This document shows, one piece after another, positions 32,348 to 41,641 of a stretch of DNA of 64,000 nt (position 1 is the stretch's first letter; every line of letters begins with the position of its first letter). Under the pieces are notes generated by a model that was not told the origin of the DNA, did no database searches, and saw nothing but the letters and a program-made list of their open reading frames with translations. Origin of the DNA: Candidatus Tectimicrobiota bacterium (GTDB taxonomy: Bacteria; Tectomicrobia; Entotheonellia; Entotheonellales; Entotheonellaceae); NCBI GenBank assembly GCA_026005175.1, contig BPKO01000001.1:806001-870000 (forward strand), written 5' to 3'. Both the position numbers and the translations under genes were made by a program.

Positions 32348-33697
32348 CACCCACCACCGTCGGCGTAGAGGTTCTCGAAGCGGGCGTACTCGCGCAGGAA
32401 CGTCAGTTCCACCACGCCGGTGGGGCCGTTGCGCTGCTTGCCGATGATCAGCTCGGCAATGCCTTTCTTGGGGCTGTCCTCGTGATAGACCTCGTCGCGG
32501 TAAATGAAGACCACCACGTCAGCATCCTGCTCGATGGCCCCGGATTCGCGCAAGTCGGAGAGCTGCGGCCGCGGCGGGCGTCGCTGTTCCACAGCACGGC
32601 TGAGCTGCGACAGTGCCACCACCGGCACCTGGAGCTCCTTGGCCAGCGACTTGAGGGCGCGCGTCACCTCCGAAATCTCCTGCTGCCGGCTTTCGGTGCG
32701 GGTGCGGGCCTGCATGAGTTGCAGGTAGTCGATGATCACCAGCGCCAGGTCGCCAAGCTCGGCGCGCAGCCGCCGTGCCTTGGCGCGGATGTCCAGCGCC
32801 GACTGCTCCGGCGTGTCGTCGATGAAAATGGGAGCTTCGGAGAGCGCTCCGGCGGCCTTGGTGAGCACCGGCCAGTCCTCGCGCCGCAAAAACCCGGTGC
32901 GCAGCTTGGCCGAGTCGATGCGTGCCTCGGCACACAGCATGCGCATGACCAGCTGCTCCTTGGCCATCTCCAGGCTGAAGATGGCCACCGGCCGTCCCAC
33001 GCGGATGCCCACATGTTGGGCGATGTTGAGGCAGAAGGCCGTCTTGCCCATGCTCGGCCGGCCGGCAATGATGATCAGGTCGGCCGGCTGCAAGCCGGCG
33101 GTCTTGCGGTCGAACTCCGTAAAGCCGGTCGGAGTGCCGGTAATGAGCTCCTTGCGCTCGTAGAGCTGCTCGATGCGCTTGAAGGCCTCCTTGACCACCG
33201 TTTTGATGTTAACAAAGCCAGGGGTCAGCTTGCGCTGGCTGATTTCGAAGATGGCCTGCTCGGCGCGGTCGAGCAGCAGCTCGACGTCGTCGGTTTCCTC
33301 GTAGCTCTCGCTGACAATGGTGGTGGCCGTCTGGATCAGGGCGCGCAGGATGGCTTTTTCCCGCACGATACGGGCGTGGTGCCAGACGTTGGCCGCGGTG
33401 GGCACCACGTCCACGAGCTCGGCGAGGTAGGCCCGCCCCGCCCACGGCTTCCAGGCGCTCCTTGCGCCGCAAGCGCTCGGTCACGGTGAGCAAGTCGATG
33501 GGCACGTTTTCTTCAAACAGCTCGACCATCGCCTGGAAGATCCAGCGGTGTGCTTCGTGATAGAAGTCGCGGGGCTCGAGCACCTCGAGCACTTTGAGCA
33601 GCGCCGAGTTGTCGAGCAAGATGGCCCCTAGGACACTCTGTTCCATCTCGAGGCTCTGGGGGGGCAGCTTCTGGAGGGCGCCAGGCTGCCGGTCCAT
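32347..33697 (-). CDS. dnaB: Replicative DNA helicase DnaB (frameshifted)
   Basis: Hexameric replication-fork helicase, about 449 residues when corrected. The N-terminal domain has PPQSLEMEQSVLGAILLDN; the RecA-like domain has Walker A GRPSMGKTAFCLN, IIDYLQLM and QLSRAVEQRRPPRPQLSDLR. At 33436-33439 the plus strand has CCCC where CCC gives RLEAVGGRAYLAELVDVVPT. No intein. It lies in the classic rpsF-ssb-rpsR-rplI-dnaB order, and a DciA-like gene, the likely loader in genomes without DnaC, lies 10 kb upstream in the same co-directional run. Confidence 0.95.
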
Positions 33698-33713
33698 CGG
33701 CGGGACTCCTCTA

Positions 33714-34163
33714 TTATGCGGTCTCGGGAGCCACCGTTACTTTGAGCTCGGTGACCACGTCGGCTCCCAGGCGGATGGGGACGGTGTACTCTCCCACGCT
33801 TTTGATGGGCTGCTCGAGCAGAATCCGGCGGCGGTCGATATCGATGCCGGCGGCCTGCAGCTGCTCGGCAATGTCCAGTGCGGTCACCGAGCCAAACAGC
33901 TTGCCCTCTTCGCCGGCCTTGCGGGTAAAGTGACAGGTCATCTGGCGCAGGCGCTCGGCCAGGCTTTGTGCCTCTTTTTTGAGACGCGCCAGGCGGTGCT
34001 CGCGCATGCGCAGCTGGTGCTCAAGCTGGCGCTTGTTTTTTTCTGTCGCCGCCACCGCCAGGCCGCGGGGGATGAGGAAGTTGCGGCCGTAGCCGTCGGC
34101 CACCTCGACGATGTCCCCCACTTCGCCGAGCTTTTCCACATCCTTAAGCAAGATGACCTTCAT
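33714..34163 (-). CDS. rplI: 50S ribosomal protein L9
   Basis: 149 residues. The N-terminal rRNA-binding domain MKVILLKDVEKLGEVGDIV with GYGRNFLIPRGLA is followed by a long connecting helix and the C-terminal domain (LFGSVTALDIAEQLQ). AAAGGAG lies 7 bases before the ATG. It is separated from rpsR by 137 bases that can form alternative hairpins. Confidence 0.97.
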   Translation of the reverse strand: MKVILLKDVEKLGEVGDIVEVADGYGRNFLIPRGLAVAATEKNKRQLEHQLRMREHRLARLKKEAQSLAERLRQMTCHFTRKAGEEGKLFGSVTALDIAEQLQAAGIDIDRRRILLEQPIKSVGEYTVPIRLGADVVTELKVTVAPETA

Positions 34164-34218
34164 CCTCGTCTCCTTTGTGCCCTGGGGAGCCGTCCTGTCG
34201 CCGAAGGCAGCATCATAG

Positions 34219-34250
34219 GGGCAGGAAGCCCCTGCCCGCCTCTGGGCAGG
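34219..34250 (-). promoter_or_regulatory. Mutually exclusive hairpins between rpsR and rplI
   Basis: Three short arms lie in a row: GGGCAGG (34219-34225), CCTGCCC (34231-34237) and GGGCAGG (34244-34250), plus-strand sense. The middle arm can pair fully with either neighbour but not both. This lies within the 137-base gap between rpsR and rplI. It may modulate readthrough or RNA processing there; no function is proven and no T-run follows. Confidence 0.4.
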
Positions 34251-34300
34251 AGCCGTGAGGCCTGCACGGCAATCAGCATTGCGCGGGGATTACGGCCGTC

Positions 34301-34561
34301 TTACTCCACCGTAAACGGCATCAGTGCCAGGATGCGCGCGCGCTTGATCGCCCGCGTCAACTGGCGCTGGTGGTAGGCGCAGTTGCCGGAAATACGGCGG
34401 GGGATGATTTTGCCCCGCTCGGTGATCAGGTTGCGCAAGCGGCGCACGTCCTTGTAGTCAATCAGCGTGATTTTATCCGCACAGAAGCGGCAAATTTTTT
34501 TGCGCAGCAGCCGCCGCCGCTTCCGTGCCAGCGCTTTGCGCTTGGCTGCTGTCGTTGGCAT
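34301..34561 (-). CDS. rpsR: 30S ribosomal protein S18
   Basis: 86 residues, basic. A long Arg/Lys-rich N-terminal tail ([18 protein letters not shown]) is followed by [44 protein letters not shown] and a [11 protein letters not shown] tail. It lies 30 bases after ssb. Confidence 0.97.
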   Translation of the reverse strand: MPTTAAKRKALARKRRRLLRKKICRFCADKITLIDYKDVRRLRNLITERGKIIPRRISGNCAYHQRQLTRAIKRARILALMPFTVE

Positions 34562-34591
34562 CTCTTTCCTCCTCTGCGCGTCACCACTCGG

Positions 34592-35014
34592 CTAAAACGG
34601 AATGTCGTCGTCCTCGCCCAGGGGCACCTCCAGGTCCTCGCCACCTGGCGGCGTGGGCGGACTTGCCCGCTCCGGGCTTTCTTCACGGACGCGGGGCATG
34701 AACTGGACGTTCGTCGCCACCACCTCGTGCTTGCTGCGCCGCTGGCCGTCCTCGCCCTCCCAGCTTCGCCAATGCAAGCGGCCTTCCACGAGGGCCAGGC
34801 TCCCTTTGCGCAGGTACTCACCGGCGGTTTCCGCCTGGCGGCCATAAGTGACGATATCGATAAAGCACACTTCTTCTCGCACCTCGTCGCCTTGCCGGTA
34901 GCGGCGGTTGACGGCGAGGCCAAACGTCGACACCGGGACCCCGTTAGGCGTGTAGCGCAGCTCCGGATCCCGGGTCAGGTTGCCGAGCAGAATGACCTTG
35001 TTGAGGCTGGCCAT
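34592..35014 (-). CDS. ssb: Single-stranded DNA-binding protein
   Basis: 140 residues. An OB-fold (MASLNKVILLGNLTRDPELRY, GEYLRKGSLALVEGRL) is followed by a short Pro/Glu linker and the conserved acidic tip DDDIPF that recruits partner enzymes. Its position between rpsF and rpsR is the usual one for the chromosomal copy. Confidence 0.97.
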   Translation of the reverse strand: MASLNKVILLGNLTRDPELRYTPNGVPVSTFGLAVNRRYRQGDEVREEVCFIDIVTYGRQAETAGEYLRKGSLALVEGRLHWRSWEGEDGQRRSKHEVVATNVQFMPRVREESPERASPPTPPGGEDLEVPLGEDDDIPF

Positions 35015-35053
35015 TACGATTCCTCTTCTTCCTCTGAGACGTCGACAGCGGCC

Positions 35054-35480
35054 TCAGGAGAAGCTGGGGGCCGGGCGCTCCTCACCGGCGCGGGCCGAGG
35101 CAGCTCTCCCACCCCGGCGTTCGCTGCGCTCTTCTTCCCGCCCATCGTCGTCGGCAAAGCGTGTAAAGCCCGTCAGCTGTTCTTCCTTGTCAAAGCGCAC
35201 GGTGAGGTAGCGCAGCACGCGTTCGTTTAGGCGGTACATGCGCTCGAGTTCGGCCGGTACCCCGGGGAAGCGCGCGAAAGTGCAGCAGATTGTAGTAGCC
35301 GTAGCGCTGTTTGCGGATCGGATACGCCAGGCGCCGCTTTCCCCCGCGCTCGAGGCGCAGAACCGAGGCACCGTGCCGCTCCAGGAGCCTGACGATCTCC
35401 TGGATGGCGGCTTCGACGTCCTCCTCGCTCAACTCTGGATGCAAGACAAACACGGTTTCGTAAAGATTCGCGGTGGGCAT
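35054..35480 (-). CDS. rpsF: 30S ribosomal protein S6 (frameshifted, long acidic/basic tail)
   Basis: Pairs with S18 on the small subunit. ATG at 35480: [40 protein letters not shown], then, after correction, [20 protein letters not shown]. The break is at 35264-35267 (plus-strand GGGG to be read GGG). About 141 residues including a charged tail ([20 protein letters not shown]) longer than in E. coli, which is common in deltaproteobacteria-like genomes. Confidence 0.94.
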
Positions 35481-35517
35481 ACGTAGCTCAACCCCTTCTC
35501 GCCGGTTCCATACAAAT

Positions 35518-37509
35518 CTACAGGAAGAGCGGTGCCAAGACAAGTGAGACCACAGACATGAGCTTGATCAGGATGTTCATCGACGGCCCGGCGGTATCTT
35601 TGAAGGGATCGCCGACGGTATCGCCGACCACGGCGGCCTTGTGCGCTTCTGAGCCTTTGCCGCCCAGGTTGCCGGCTTCGATGTACTTTTTGGCATTGTC
35701 CCAGGCACCGCCACCGTTGGCCATCATCAGCGCCAGCAGCACCCCGGTCAGTGTGGCTCCGGCCAGGGTGCCGCCCAGGGCTTCTTTCCCCAGCACAAAG
35801 CCGACCAGCACTGGGGTCAAGACGGCGATGAGGCCCGGAGCAATCATCTCACGCAGCGCCGCCGTGGTGCTGATGGCCACGCAGCGCGCCGCATCGGGCT
35901 TGGCCGTCCCTACCATGAGGCCAGGGATCTCGCGGAACTGGCGGCGGATCTCCTGCACCATTTCAAAGGCCGCCTTGCCCACCGAGGTCATGGTCAAGGC
36001 GGCAATGACAAACGGCACGATGCCGCCCAGGAACATGCCGATGACCACCGGGGCGTGGGTGAGGTCGATCTCCTGCAACCCCACGCTGGTGGTATAGGCA
36101 GAGTAAAGGGCCAGGGCGGTGAGAGCCGCCGAGCCGATGGCAAAGCCTTTGCCAATAGCGGCAGTGGTGTTGCCCAAGGCGTCGAGGCCATCGGTAATGC
36201 GGCGCACTTCCGGCCCCAGGCCGCTCATTTCGGTGATCCCCCCGGCGTTGTCGGCAATCGGGCCATAGGCGTCCACCGACATGGTAATGCCCACCGTGCT
36301 CAGCATCCCCACGGCGGCAATGCCGATGCCGTAGAGGCCGGCCACGGCAAAGGCAATGCCAATGGCCAGGCACAGCACGATGATGGGCAAGGCGGTGCTT
36401 TCCATGGCCACGGCCAGGCCGGTGATGATGTTGGTGGCGCTGCCGGTTTCTGACGCGCGGGCAATGCGCTGAATCGGCTTGCCCGCCGTGTAGTACTCCG
36501 TTACCAGCCCGATGGCGATGCCGGCCAGGCAGCCGGCGAGCAGGGCCCAGTAAACCCGGGCGGGCAGCCCGGTGCCCAGGACCACGAAAATGCTGCCCAC
36601 CAGCAGCAAGGCGGCGCTCAGGAAGGTGGCGTAGCGCAAGGCCGCAGCGGGGTCGAGGTGCTGCAGCACGCGCATGGAGGCAATCCCGATCAGGGAAGCC
36701 ACCAGCCCAAGGGCCACGATGAGCAACGGCAAGGCCATGTAGTTAAAGGCCCCCGCGCCCAGGCTGGCGCCAATAGCGATGGTGGCCACCACGGAGCCGA
36801 CGTAAGACTCAAAAATGTCGGCCCCCATGCCGGCCGTGTCGCCCACGCAGTCGCCGACGTTGTCGGCAATCACCCCGGGGTTGCGCGGGTCGTCTTCGGG
36901 AATCCCAGCTTCCACTTTGCCCACCAGGTCGGCGCCCACGTCTGCCGACTTGGTGTAAATGCCACCACCCACGCGGGCAAAGAGGGCAATAGAGCTTGCC
37001 CCCATGGCAAAGCCGTTCATTACGGCCGGATGGGCCTTGGCAAAGAGCAGGAAGAAAAGGCCGAGACCAACCAGCCCCAGGCTGGCCACCGAAAGCCCCA
37101 TGACCGCCCCGCCGGCAAACGCCACGCTCAGCGCCTTGGCTTGTCCGGCTTCGGCCGCCGCCTGCGAGGTGCGCACGTTGGCCCGCGTGGCGGCTTGCAT
37201 GCCAAACCACCCGGCCAGCATCGAGCAGATAGCCCCGCAGCCAAAGGCGATGGCCGTCGTCCAGCCAATGGCAAAGCCAAGCAGGAGGAAGACCACCGCA
37301 ATGAAGATGGCCAAAATTTGGTACTCCTTGCGCAAGAAGACCATGGCGCCTTCGTGGATGGCCTCGGCAATCTCTCTCATCGTCGTGGTGCCGGCAGGCT
37401 GCCGGGTGATGTAGCGGTAGATGCCCAGCGCCGTGGCCAGCCCCAGGACGCCCAGCAGGATGGCAAACAGCGGCGCCAGATTGGCCAGAGCTGCAATCGA
37501 CGGTTCCAT
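35518..37509 (-). CDS. hppA: Membrane-bound ion-pumping pyrophosphatase, K+-dependent type
   Basis: Couples pyrophosphate hydrolysis to H+ or Na+ export. 663 residues, about sixteen membrane helices. Substrate and core motifs: [31 protein letters not shown], quoted here only as the segment near residue 180; [19 protein letters not shown]; and the C-terminal [20 protein letters not shown]. The segment [20 protein letters not shown] has Ala where K+-independent enzymes carry Lys, which places it in the K+-dependent group. Whether it pumps H+ or Na+ is not decided from reading alone. It sits between pth and rpsF in the long minus-strand run. Confidence 0.95.
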   Translation of the reverse strand: MEPSIAALANLAPLFAILLGVLGLATALGIYRYITRQPAGTTTMREIAEAIHEGAMVFLRKEYQILAIFIAVVFLLLGFAIGWTTAIAFGCGAICSMLAGWFGMQAATRANVRTSQAAAEAGQAKALSVAFAGGAVMGLSVASLGLVGLGLFFLLFAKAHPAVMNGFAMGASSIALFARVGGGIYTKSADVGADLVGKVEAGIPEDDPRNPGVIADNVGDCVGDTAGMGADIFESYVGSVVATIAIGASLGAGAFNYMALPLLIVALGLVASLIGIASMRVLQHLDPAAALRYATFLSAALLLVGSIFVVLGTGLPARVYWALLAGCLAGIAIGLVTEYYTAGKPIQRIARASETGSATNIITGLAVAMESTALPIIVLCLAIGIAFAVAGLYGIGIAAVGMLSTVGITMSVDAYGPIADNAGGITEMSGLGPEVRRITDGLDALGNTTAAIGKGFAIGSAALTALALYSAYTTSVGLQEIDLTHAPVVIGMFLGGIVPFVIAALTMTSVGKAAFEMVQEIRRQFREIPGLMVGTAKPDAARCVAISTTAALREMIAPGLIAVLTPVLVGFVLGKEALGGTLAGATLTGVLLALMMANGGGAWDNAKKYIEAGNLGGKGSEAHKAAVVGDTVGDPFKDTAGPSMNILIKLMSVVSLVLAPLFL

Positions 37510-37545
37510 AGGGCAAGATGCTCCTCTGCTGAGAGTGGCTCGCCT

Positions 37546-38082
37546 TCAGCCGGTGTCTGCTGCCAGCAGACGCTCCACCAGGTCCACGGCCTGGGCAATC
37601 ATGGCGTCGCGGGCCTCGATTTCTGCCGGGGCAAAAGGCGAAAGCACGTAGTCAACGACTTCCTCCTTGCGCGGCGGGCGGCCGATCCCCAAGCGCACGC
37701 GAAAAAAGTCTCCGTGCCCCAGGCAGGCGATCACCGAGCGAACCCCCAGGTGGCCGGCATCGCCCCCGCCGCGCTTAAGGCGAATCTTTCCCAGGGGTAA
37801 GTCGATGTCATCGTGGACCACAATGAGCTTTTCCCCCTCGCGGAGGTACGCGTGGGCCAGCGTGACCACCGCTTTCCCGCTTGCGTTCATGTACGTCTGT
37901 GGTTTGGCCAGCAGCACCGGCTGGCCGGCGATCGTTCCTTGGCCGCACCATGCCTCTCCTACCGAGGCCTGCACTGCAATGCGGTGTCGCGCGGCCAGGG
38001 CATCGATGACCATAAAGCCAAGGTTGTGCCGCGTCTGCGCATACCGGCGCCCTGGATTGCCCAGTCCCACAACAAGGTGCAC
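37546..38082 (-). CDS. pth: Peptidyl-tRNA hydrolase
   Basis: Recycles peptidyl-tRNA dropped by ribosomes. 178 residues. LVVGLGNPGRRYAQTRHNLGF carries the catalytic His and an essential Asn. KPQTYMNASGKAV and VVHDDIDLPLGKIRLKRGGGDAGH with the catalytic Asp are present. It follows rplY (L25), the usual partner, after 62 bases. Confidence 0.96.
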   Translation of the reverse strand: MHLVVGLGNPGRRYAQTRHNLGFMVIDALAARHRIAVQASVGEAWCGQGTIAGQPVLLAKPQTYMNASGKAVVTLAHAYLREGEKLIVVHDDIDLPLGKIRLKRGGGDAGHLGVRSVIACLGHGDFFRVRLGIGRPPRKEEVVDYVLSPFAPAEIEARDAMIAQAVDLVERLLAADTG

Positions 38083-38144
38083 CTTGCGGCTACCTGTCGC
38101 ATGGGGCCACGTTGAAGCTGCAACACCCTCCCTTGCCGGCGGCT

Positions 38145-38771
38145 TCAGGCTTCCGTCGCTTCCCCTGCGGTCTCTTCAGCCGCTGCTTCCGCTTCTCCTA
38201 CCTCTACCGCCTCAGAGATTGCTTCTGTGGTCACGACGGCCTCCTCGGGATTGGTCAGCAGGGTAACCCCAGGAGGCATGAGGAGCTCGCCGGCACGGCG
38301 CACCTCCCCGAGCTCCAGCGTCGACAAGTCGACGGCGATGGTTTCCGGGATGTGGCGGGGCAGGCACTCGACTTCGACTTCTCGCAGCAAGGGCACGAGC
38401 TGGGCGTTGGCCATGCGCAACCGCTCCTCGGGGACGTTGACAAAGGCCAGCGGCACCGTCACCCGAATCGGTTCGTCCATGGCCAAGCGATAGAAGTCGA
38501 CATGCAACACCGCCTGCGACACCGGATCAATCTGTACTTCTCGAACAATGGCGCTATAAGTGACAGAATTTTCGCCTTCGAGGACGAGGTCGACCAGGAC
38601 ATTTTCACCGCCCTGGCGCACCTGTGCGAGGTCTTTGGCGGCCACGGCCAGGGCGGCATTGACGCCGTGTCCATAGAGGACAGCGGGAATGTATCCTGCC
38701 CGCCGCAGGCGGCGGGCGGCGCCTTTGCCGGTCTGCGGGCGCCGCTGTGCCACGAGCTTAACGGCCTCCAT
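38145..38771 (-). CDS. rplY: 50S ribosomal protein L25/CTC-type
   Basis: 208 residues, the long CTC/TL5 version: an N-terminal 5S rRNA-binding domain (GKGAARRLRRAGYIPAVLYGH, HVDFYRL) plus a C-terminal beta domain (VNVPEERLRMANA, LPRHIPETIAVDLSTLELGE) and an Ala/Glu-rich tail. TAGGAGGAG precedes the ATG. It lies 10 bases after prs, and the set prs-rplY-pth is conserved in many bacteria. Confidence 0.95.
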   Translation of the reverse strand: MEAVKLVAQRRPQTGKGAARRLRRAGYIPAVLYGHGVNAALAVAAKDLAQVRQGGENVLVDLVLEGENSVTYSAIVREVQIDPVSQAVLHVDFYRLAMDEPIRVTVPLAFVNVPEERLRMANAQLVPLLREVEVECLPRHIPETIAVDLSTLELGEVRRAGELLMPPGVTLLTNPEEAVVTTEAISEAVEVGEAEAAAEETAGEATEA

Positions 38772-38781
38772 GGGGCTCCTC

Positions 38782-39733
38782 CTAGATGAACAGCGAGCTT
38801 ACCGACTCGTTACAGTGAATGCGTTTGATGGCTTCCCCCAGCAAGTGGGCCACGGAGAGCACCCGCAAGTGGGGCCAGCATACCGCCTTGTCGCGCAGCG
38901 GAATGGTGTCGGTGACCACCAGTTCCTGCAGGTGAGAGGCAGCCAAACGCTGCATCGCCTGCCCAGAAAGCACAGGGTGCGTGACGCCGGCAAAGACGCG
39001 GCGAGCTCCAGCCCGCAGCAGCGCTTCCGTGGCCTCCACCAGCGTGCCGGCGGTGTCGACGATGTCATCGACGATGAGGACGTCTCTGCCCGCCACGTCG
39101 CCGATAATATGCATGACTTTAGCGACGTTTTTCTTGTCGCTCTCGCGCCGCTTATCGATAATGCCCAACCCCGCGCCCAGACGCTTGGCAAAAGCGCGCG
39201 CGCGCTCCACGCCCCCGGCGTCGGGCGACACGACGATGAGATCCCGAAACGGCAGCTGCCGGAAGTAGTCGATGAGGACGGGGGGCCGCAAAAAGGTGGT
39301 CGACCGGGATGTTGAAGTAGCCCTGGATCTGCCCTGCGTGCAGGTCCATGGCCAGCACGCGCTGGATCCCCGCGGCGGTGATGAGATCGGCGACCAGCTT
39401 GGCCGTAATCGGTACCCGCGGCCGGTCCTTGCGGTCCTGGCGCCCGTAGCCAAAGTAGGGCATGACAGCAGTAAGGCGAGCGGCCGAGGCGCGGCGGCAG
39501 GCGTCGGCCATGATCAGGAGTTCCATGAGGTTCTGGTTGACTGGGTGGCACGTCGACTGCACCAGGAAGACGTCCTTGCCGCGGATATTCTCCTGGATTT
39601 GCACGAAGATCTCGCCGTCGCTGAAGTCCGAGACTTCGATCCGCCCCATCTCGATTCCCAGATAGCGGCAGATGCCCTGGGCCAGCTGCGGGTTCGAGCG
39701 CCCGCTGAAAAGTCGCAAGTCCATCAAGTCCAT
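38782..39733 (-). CDS. prs: Ribose-phosphate pyrophosphokinase (frameshifted)
   Basis: Makes PRPP for nucleotides, histidine and tryptophan. About 316 residues when corrected. [37 protein letters not shown] (ATP loop), [17 protein letters not shown] and the PRPP motif [11 protein letters not shown]. At 39280-39285 the plus strand has six G where five restore [15 protein letters not shown]. The ATG at 39733 is used, and a second in-frame ATG follows three codons later. Confidence 0.94.
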
Positions 39734-39885
39734 GATCCTCGCGCCCCCGCTGCGGTGTCCATGGTGTCACGTGGCCAGAAGCGGCTAGGTGAGGGAAGAA
39801 CACGACAGAGCAGGAGCGTACGGGCCTCTCCCGCCAGAGGGTTCCCGCCGCAGACCCCTCCTTGCCCACAGCATACACGGCCGTC

Positions 39886-40755
39886 TTACGCGATCGGGGT
39901 GGGGCGCGTCCGCCAAGGCCGGCATACCCATACCGTCCACTGCGCGCTGCGCACGGCAGCCGCCACTTGCCGCGCCCGCGCCACCGAGGGACACAGGGCA
40001 TAAACCGTGGGGCCGCTTCCCGACATCGACACCCCGTAGACGCCCGGCTGCCGCAAGGCCCGTTTAGCTTCCGCCACCACCGGAAACTGGCGCACCACCA
40101 CCTCTTCGAGGTCGTTCGTACACCACGCCCCCACTGCAGCCAGATTCCCAGAGAGGAAAAAATCCCTGAGGATGGTAGTCGGATTCCCCCGCGCTGTCAA
40201 TGGCAATCTCAGCTGCTGGTAGACCCAGGCGGTGGAAACCGCCACGTGGGGCTTGACCAGCACGAGGGCGAAGGGGGGTGGGTCGGGAAGGGGCGTGAGC
40301 TCGTCGCCGCGTCCGCAGCCAAAAGCGGCTACCGCCGGGGCCAGAAAGAAGGGGACATCGGCGCCGAGTTGGGCCGCGTAAGAAAGCAGGTCTTCCCTGG
40401 CAAGCCCCAGGCGCCAGAGGCGATTGAGCGCCAGGAGGGTGGTCGCTGCGTCGCTGCTACCTCCCCCCAAGCCAGCTGCCACCGGAATCCGCTTGTGGAG
40501 GACGATGTGCACCCCGCAGTGCGGCGCCTGCCGTTGCAGCAGAGCGGCCGCTTTGTATACTAAGTTGCTTTCGTCACAAGGAACGGCAGGGTCGTCACAG
40601 CATACGTTCAGGGTGCCCGGGGCGGCAGGGGTGAAGACCAGGGTATCGGCAAGCGAGATTTTCACAAAAACGGTGGAGAGGTCGTGATACCCGTCAGGAC
40701 GCCGGCCGTGGACGGTCAGCCCGAGGTTGATTTTGGCGGGAGCTCGACACCGCAT
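39886..40755 (-). CDS. ispE: 4-diphosphocytidyl-2-C-methyl-D-erythritol kinase
   Basis: GHMP kinase of the non-mevalonate isoprenoid pathway. 289 residues: RAPAKINLGLTVHGRRPDGYHDL, the phosphate loop PVAAGLGGGSSDAATTLLAL, GADVPFFL and SMSGSGPTVYAL. Its start overlaps the end of the LolB-like gene by 62 bases out of frame, unusually long. The N-terminus matches the family exactly, so if something is off it is the LolB-like end. The 152-base gap to prs shows no gene or tRNA to me. Confidence 0.94.
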   Translation of the reverse strand: MRCRAPAKINLGLTVHGRRPDGYHDLSTVFVKISLADTLVFTPAAPGTLNVCCDDPAVPCDESNLVYKAAALLQRQAPHCGVHIVLHKRIPVAAGLGGGSSDAATTLLALNRLWRLGLAREDLLSYAAQLGADVPFFLAPAVAAFGCGRGDELTPLPDPPPFALVLVKPHVAVSTAWVYQQLRLPLTARGNPTTILRDFFLSGNLAAVGAWCTNDLEEVVVRQFPVVAEAKRALRQPGVYGVSMSGSGPTVYALCPSVARARQVAAAVRSAQWTVWVCRPWRTRPTPIA

Positions 40756-41626
40756 CCTCAGCGCTCGCAGACGTGCTTGGCAGCCCAGGGACGCCAGAGA
40801 GCTGTTCGAGAGACAAGCGACGCGTGCCAGCAGGCACCCGCATGTGGAACAGCGCTGGCGAGACCTCGACGTTCATCTGCACCTCGCTATAGTGCCAGAC
40901 GAGGTGTCGCGAGGCAAGCGGCTGGGTGAGGGCAATGCGATGGGGCACTGTGAAGGGGGCGCTGGGGCGAAAGTCGTCGTAAGTGATGCGCAGTGCCAGG
41001 ACCCCCGAGGGCGTGTATGTCTCAAAGCGCACCGGTTGCCACGAAGCGGCATCAAACCAGACCGCATAGCGTCCCGCCCTCTGCGGCAGCGTTCCCTGCC
41101 AGCGGTAGTGGCCCTCCGCAGCCAGGTAGGCCACCGTGCCTGCCGCCGGCAGCGTCTCCAAGGGCAGGTCCCCAATGAGCACGTAGGGCACCACGCGGGG
41201 AGACAGCGCAATTCCCAGCAGGCGCACCAGGCTGTCCTCGGTGGCGGCCCCGACCACCAAGGTGCGCTCCTGGGGCGTGTAAAACCACAGCTGCTGCTCA
41301 GCCAGGATGAGCAGAAACAGCGGCTGGCCAAAAGGGCCAAGGCCTTCGAGGCGCAGTGCCTCAAAGCCCCGCATGACCACGGCCGCCGTGTCCAGGGCCA
41401 GCCGCTGCCCCGGCGCTCTAAGCTGCAAGCGCACCAGCCCTTGCAGGCTCTGGAACGCCTGCCGGCGCAGGTGCAGCTGCTGCCAGAGCGGCCCTGCCGT
41501 GGTGAGCGGCACCGAGGGAGGAAGCGGCTGCCGTCCCCCACAGCCGCTTGCCAGCAAGCCAAGCCCCAGACTCAGGACAAGCCCCCACCACCCTGCCTGC
41601 CCACCGCACGGGAGTAAGCGCCGCAT
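40694..41626 (-). CDS. LolB-like/DUF4292-type outer-membrane lipoprotein
   Basis: 310 residues. Signal peptide with lipobox LLASGC, then a beta-rich domain whose repeated short strands (LRLEGLGPFGQPLFLLIL, LWFYTPQERTLVV, ARVVPYVLIGDLP-like segments) resemble LolB/LolA folds. In proteobacteria lolB lies next to ispE and prs, exactly as here. That context supports a role in receiving lipoproteins at the outer membrane. The last 20 residues (SASAEDAVSSSRQNQPRADR) overlap ispE in another frame and look low-complexity; a late frameshift may have extended the protein. Confidence 0.72.
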   Translation of the reverse strand: MRRLLPCGGQAGWWGLVLSLGLGLLASGCGGRQPLPPSVPLTTAGPLWQQLHLRRQAFQSLQGLVRLQLRAPGQRLALDTAAVVMRGFEALRLEGLGPFGQPLFLLILAEQQLWFYTPQERTLVVGAATEDSLVRLLGIALSPRVVPYVLIGDLPLETLPAAGTVAYLAAEGHYRWQGTLPQRAGRYAVWFDAASWQPVRFETYTPSGVLALRITYDDFRPSAPFTVPHRIALTQPLASRHLVWHYSEVQMNVEVSPALFHMRVPAGTRRLSLEQLSGVPGLPSTSASAEDAVSSSRQNQPRADRPRPAS

Positions 41627-41641
41627 CGCCGCCGCCCGGCC

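Noticed and set aside
37546-38082. Apparent change of the HNG motif to HLG in peptidyl-tRNA hydrolase as a lost active site
   Set aside because: The catalytic His and Asp and the other Asn residues are intact, and this position varies in the family.
39734-39885. Possible tRNA between ispE and prs, where some lineages have one
   Set aside because: No T-loop (GGTTCRA) with matching acceptor arms could be found on either strand.
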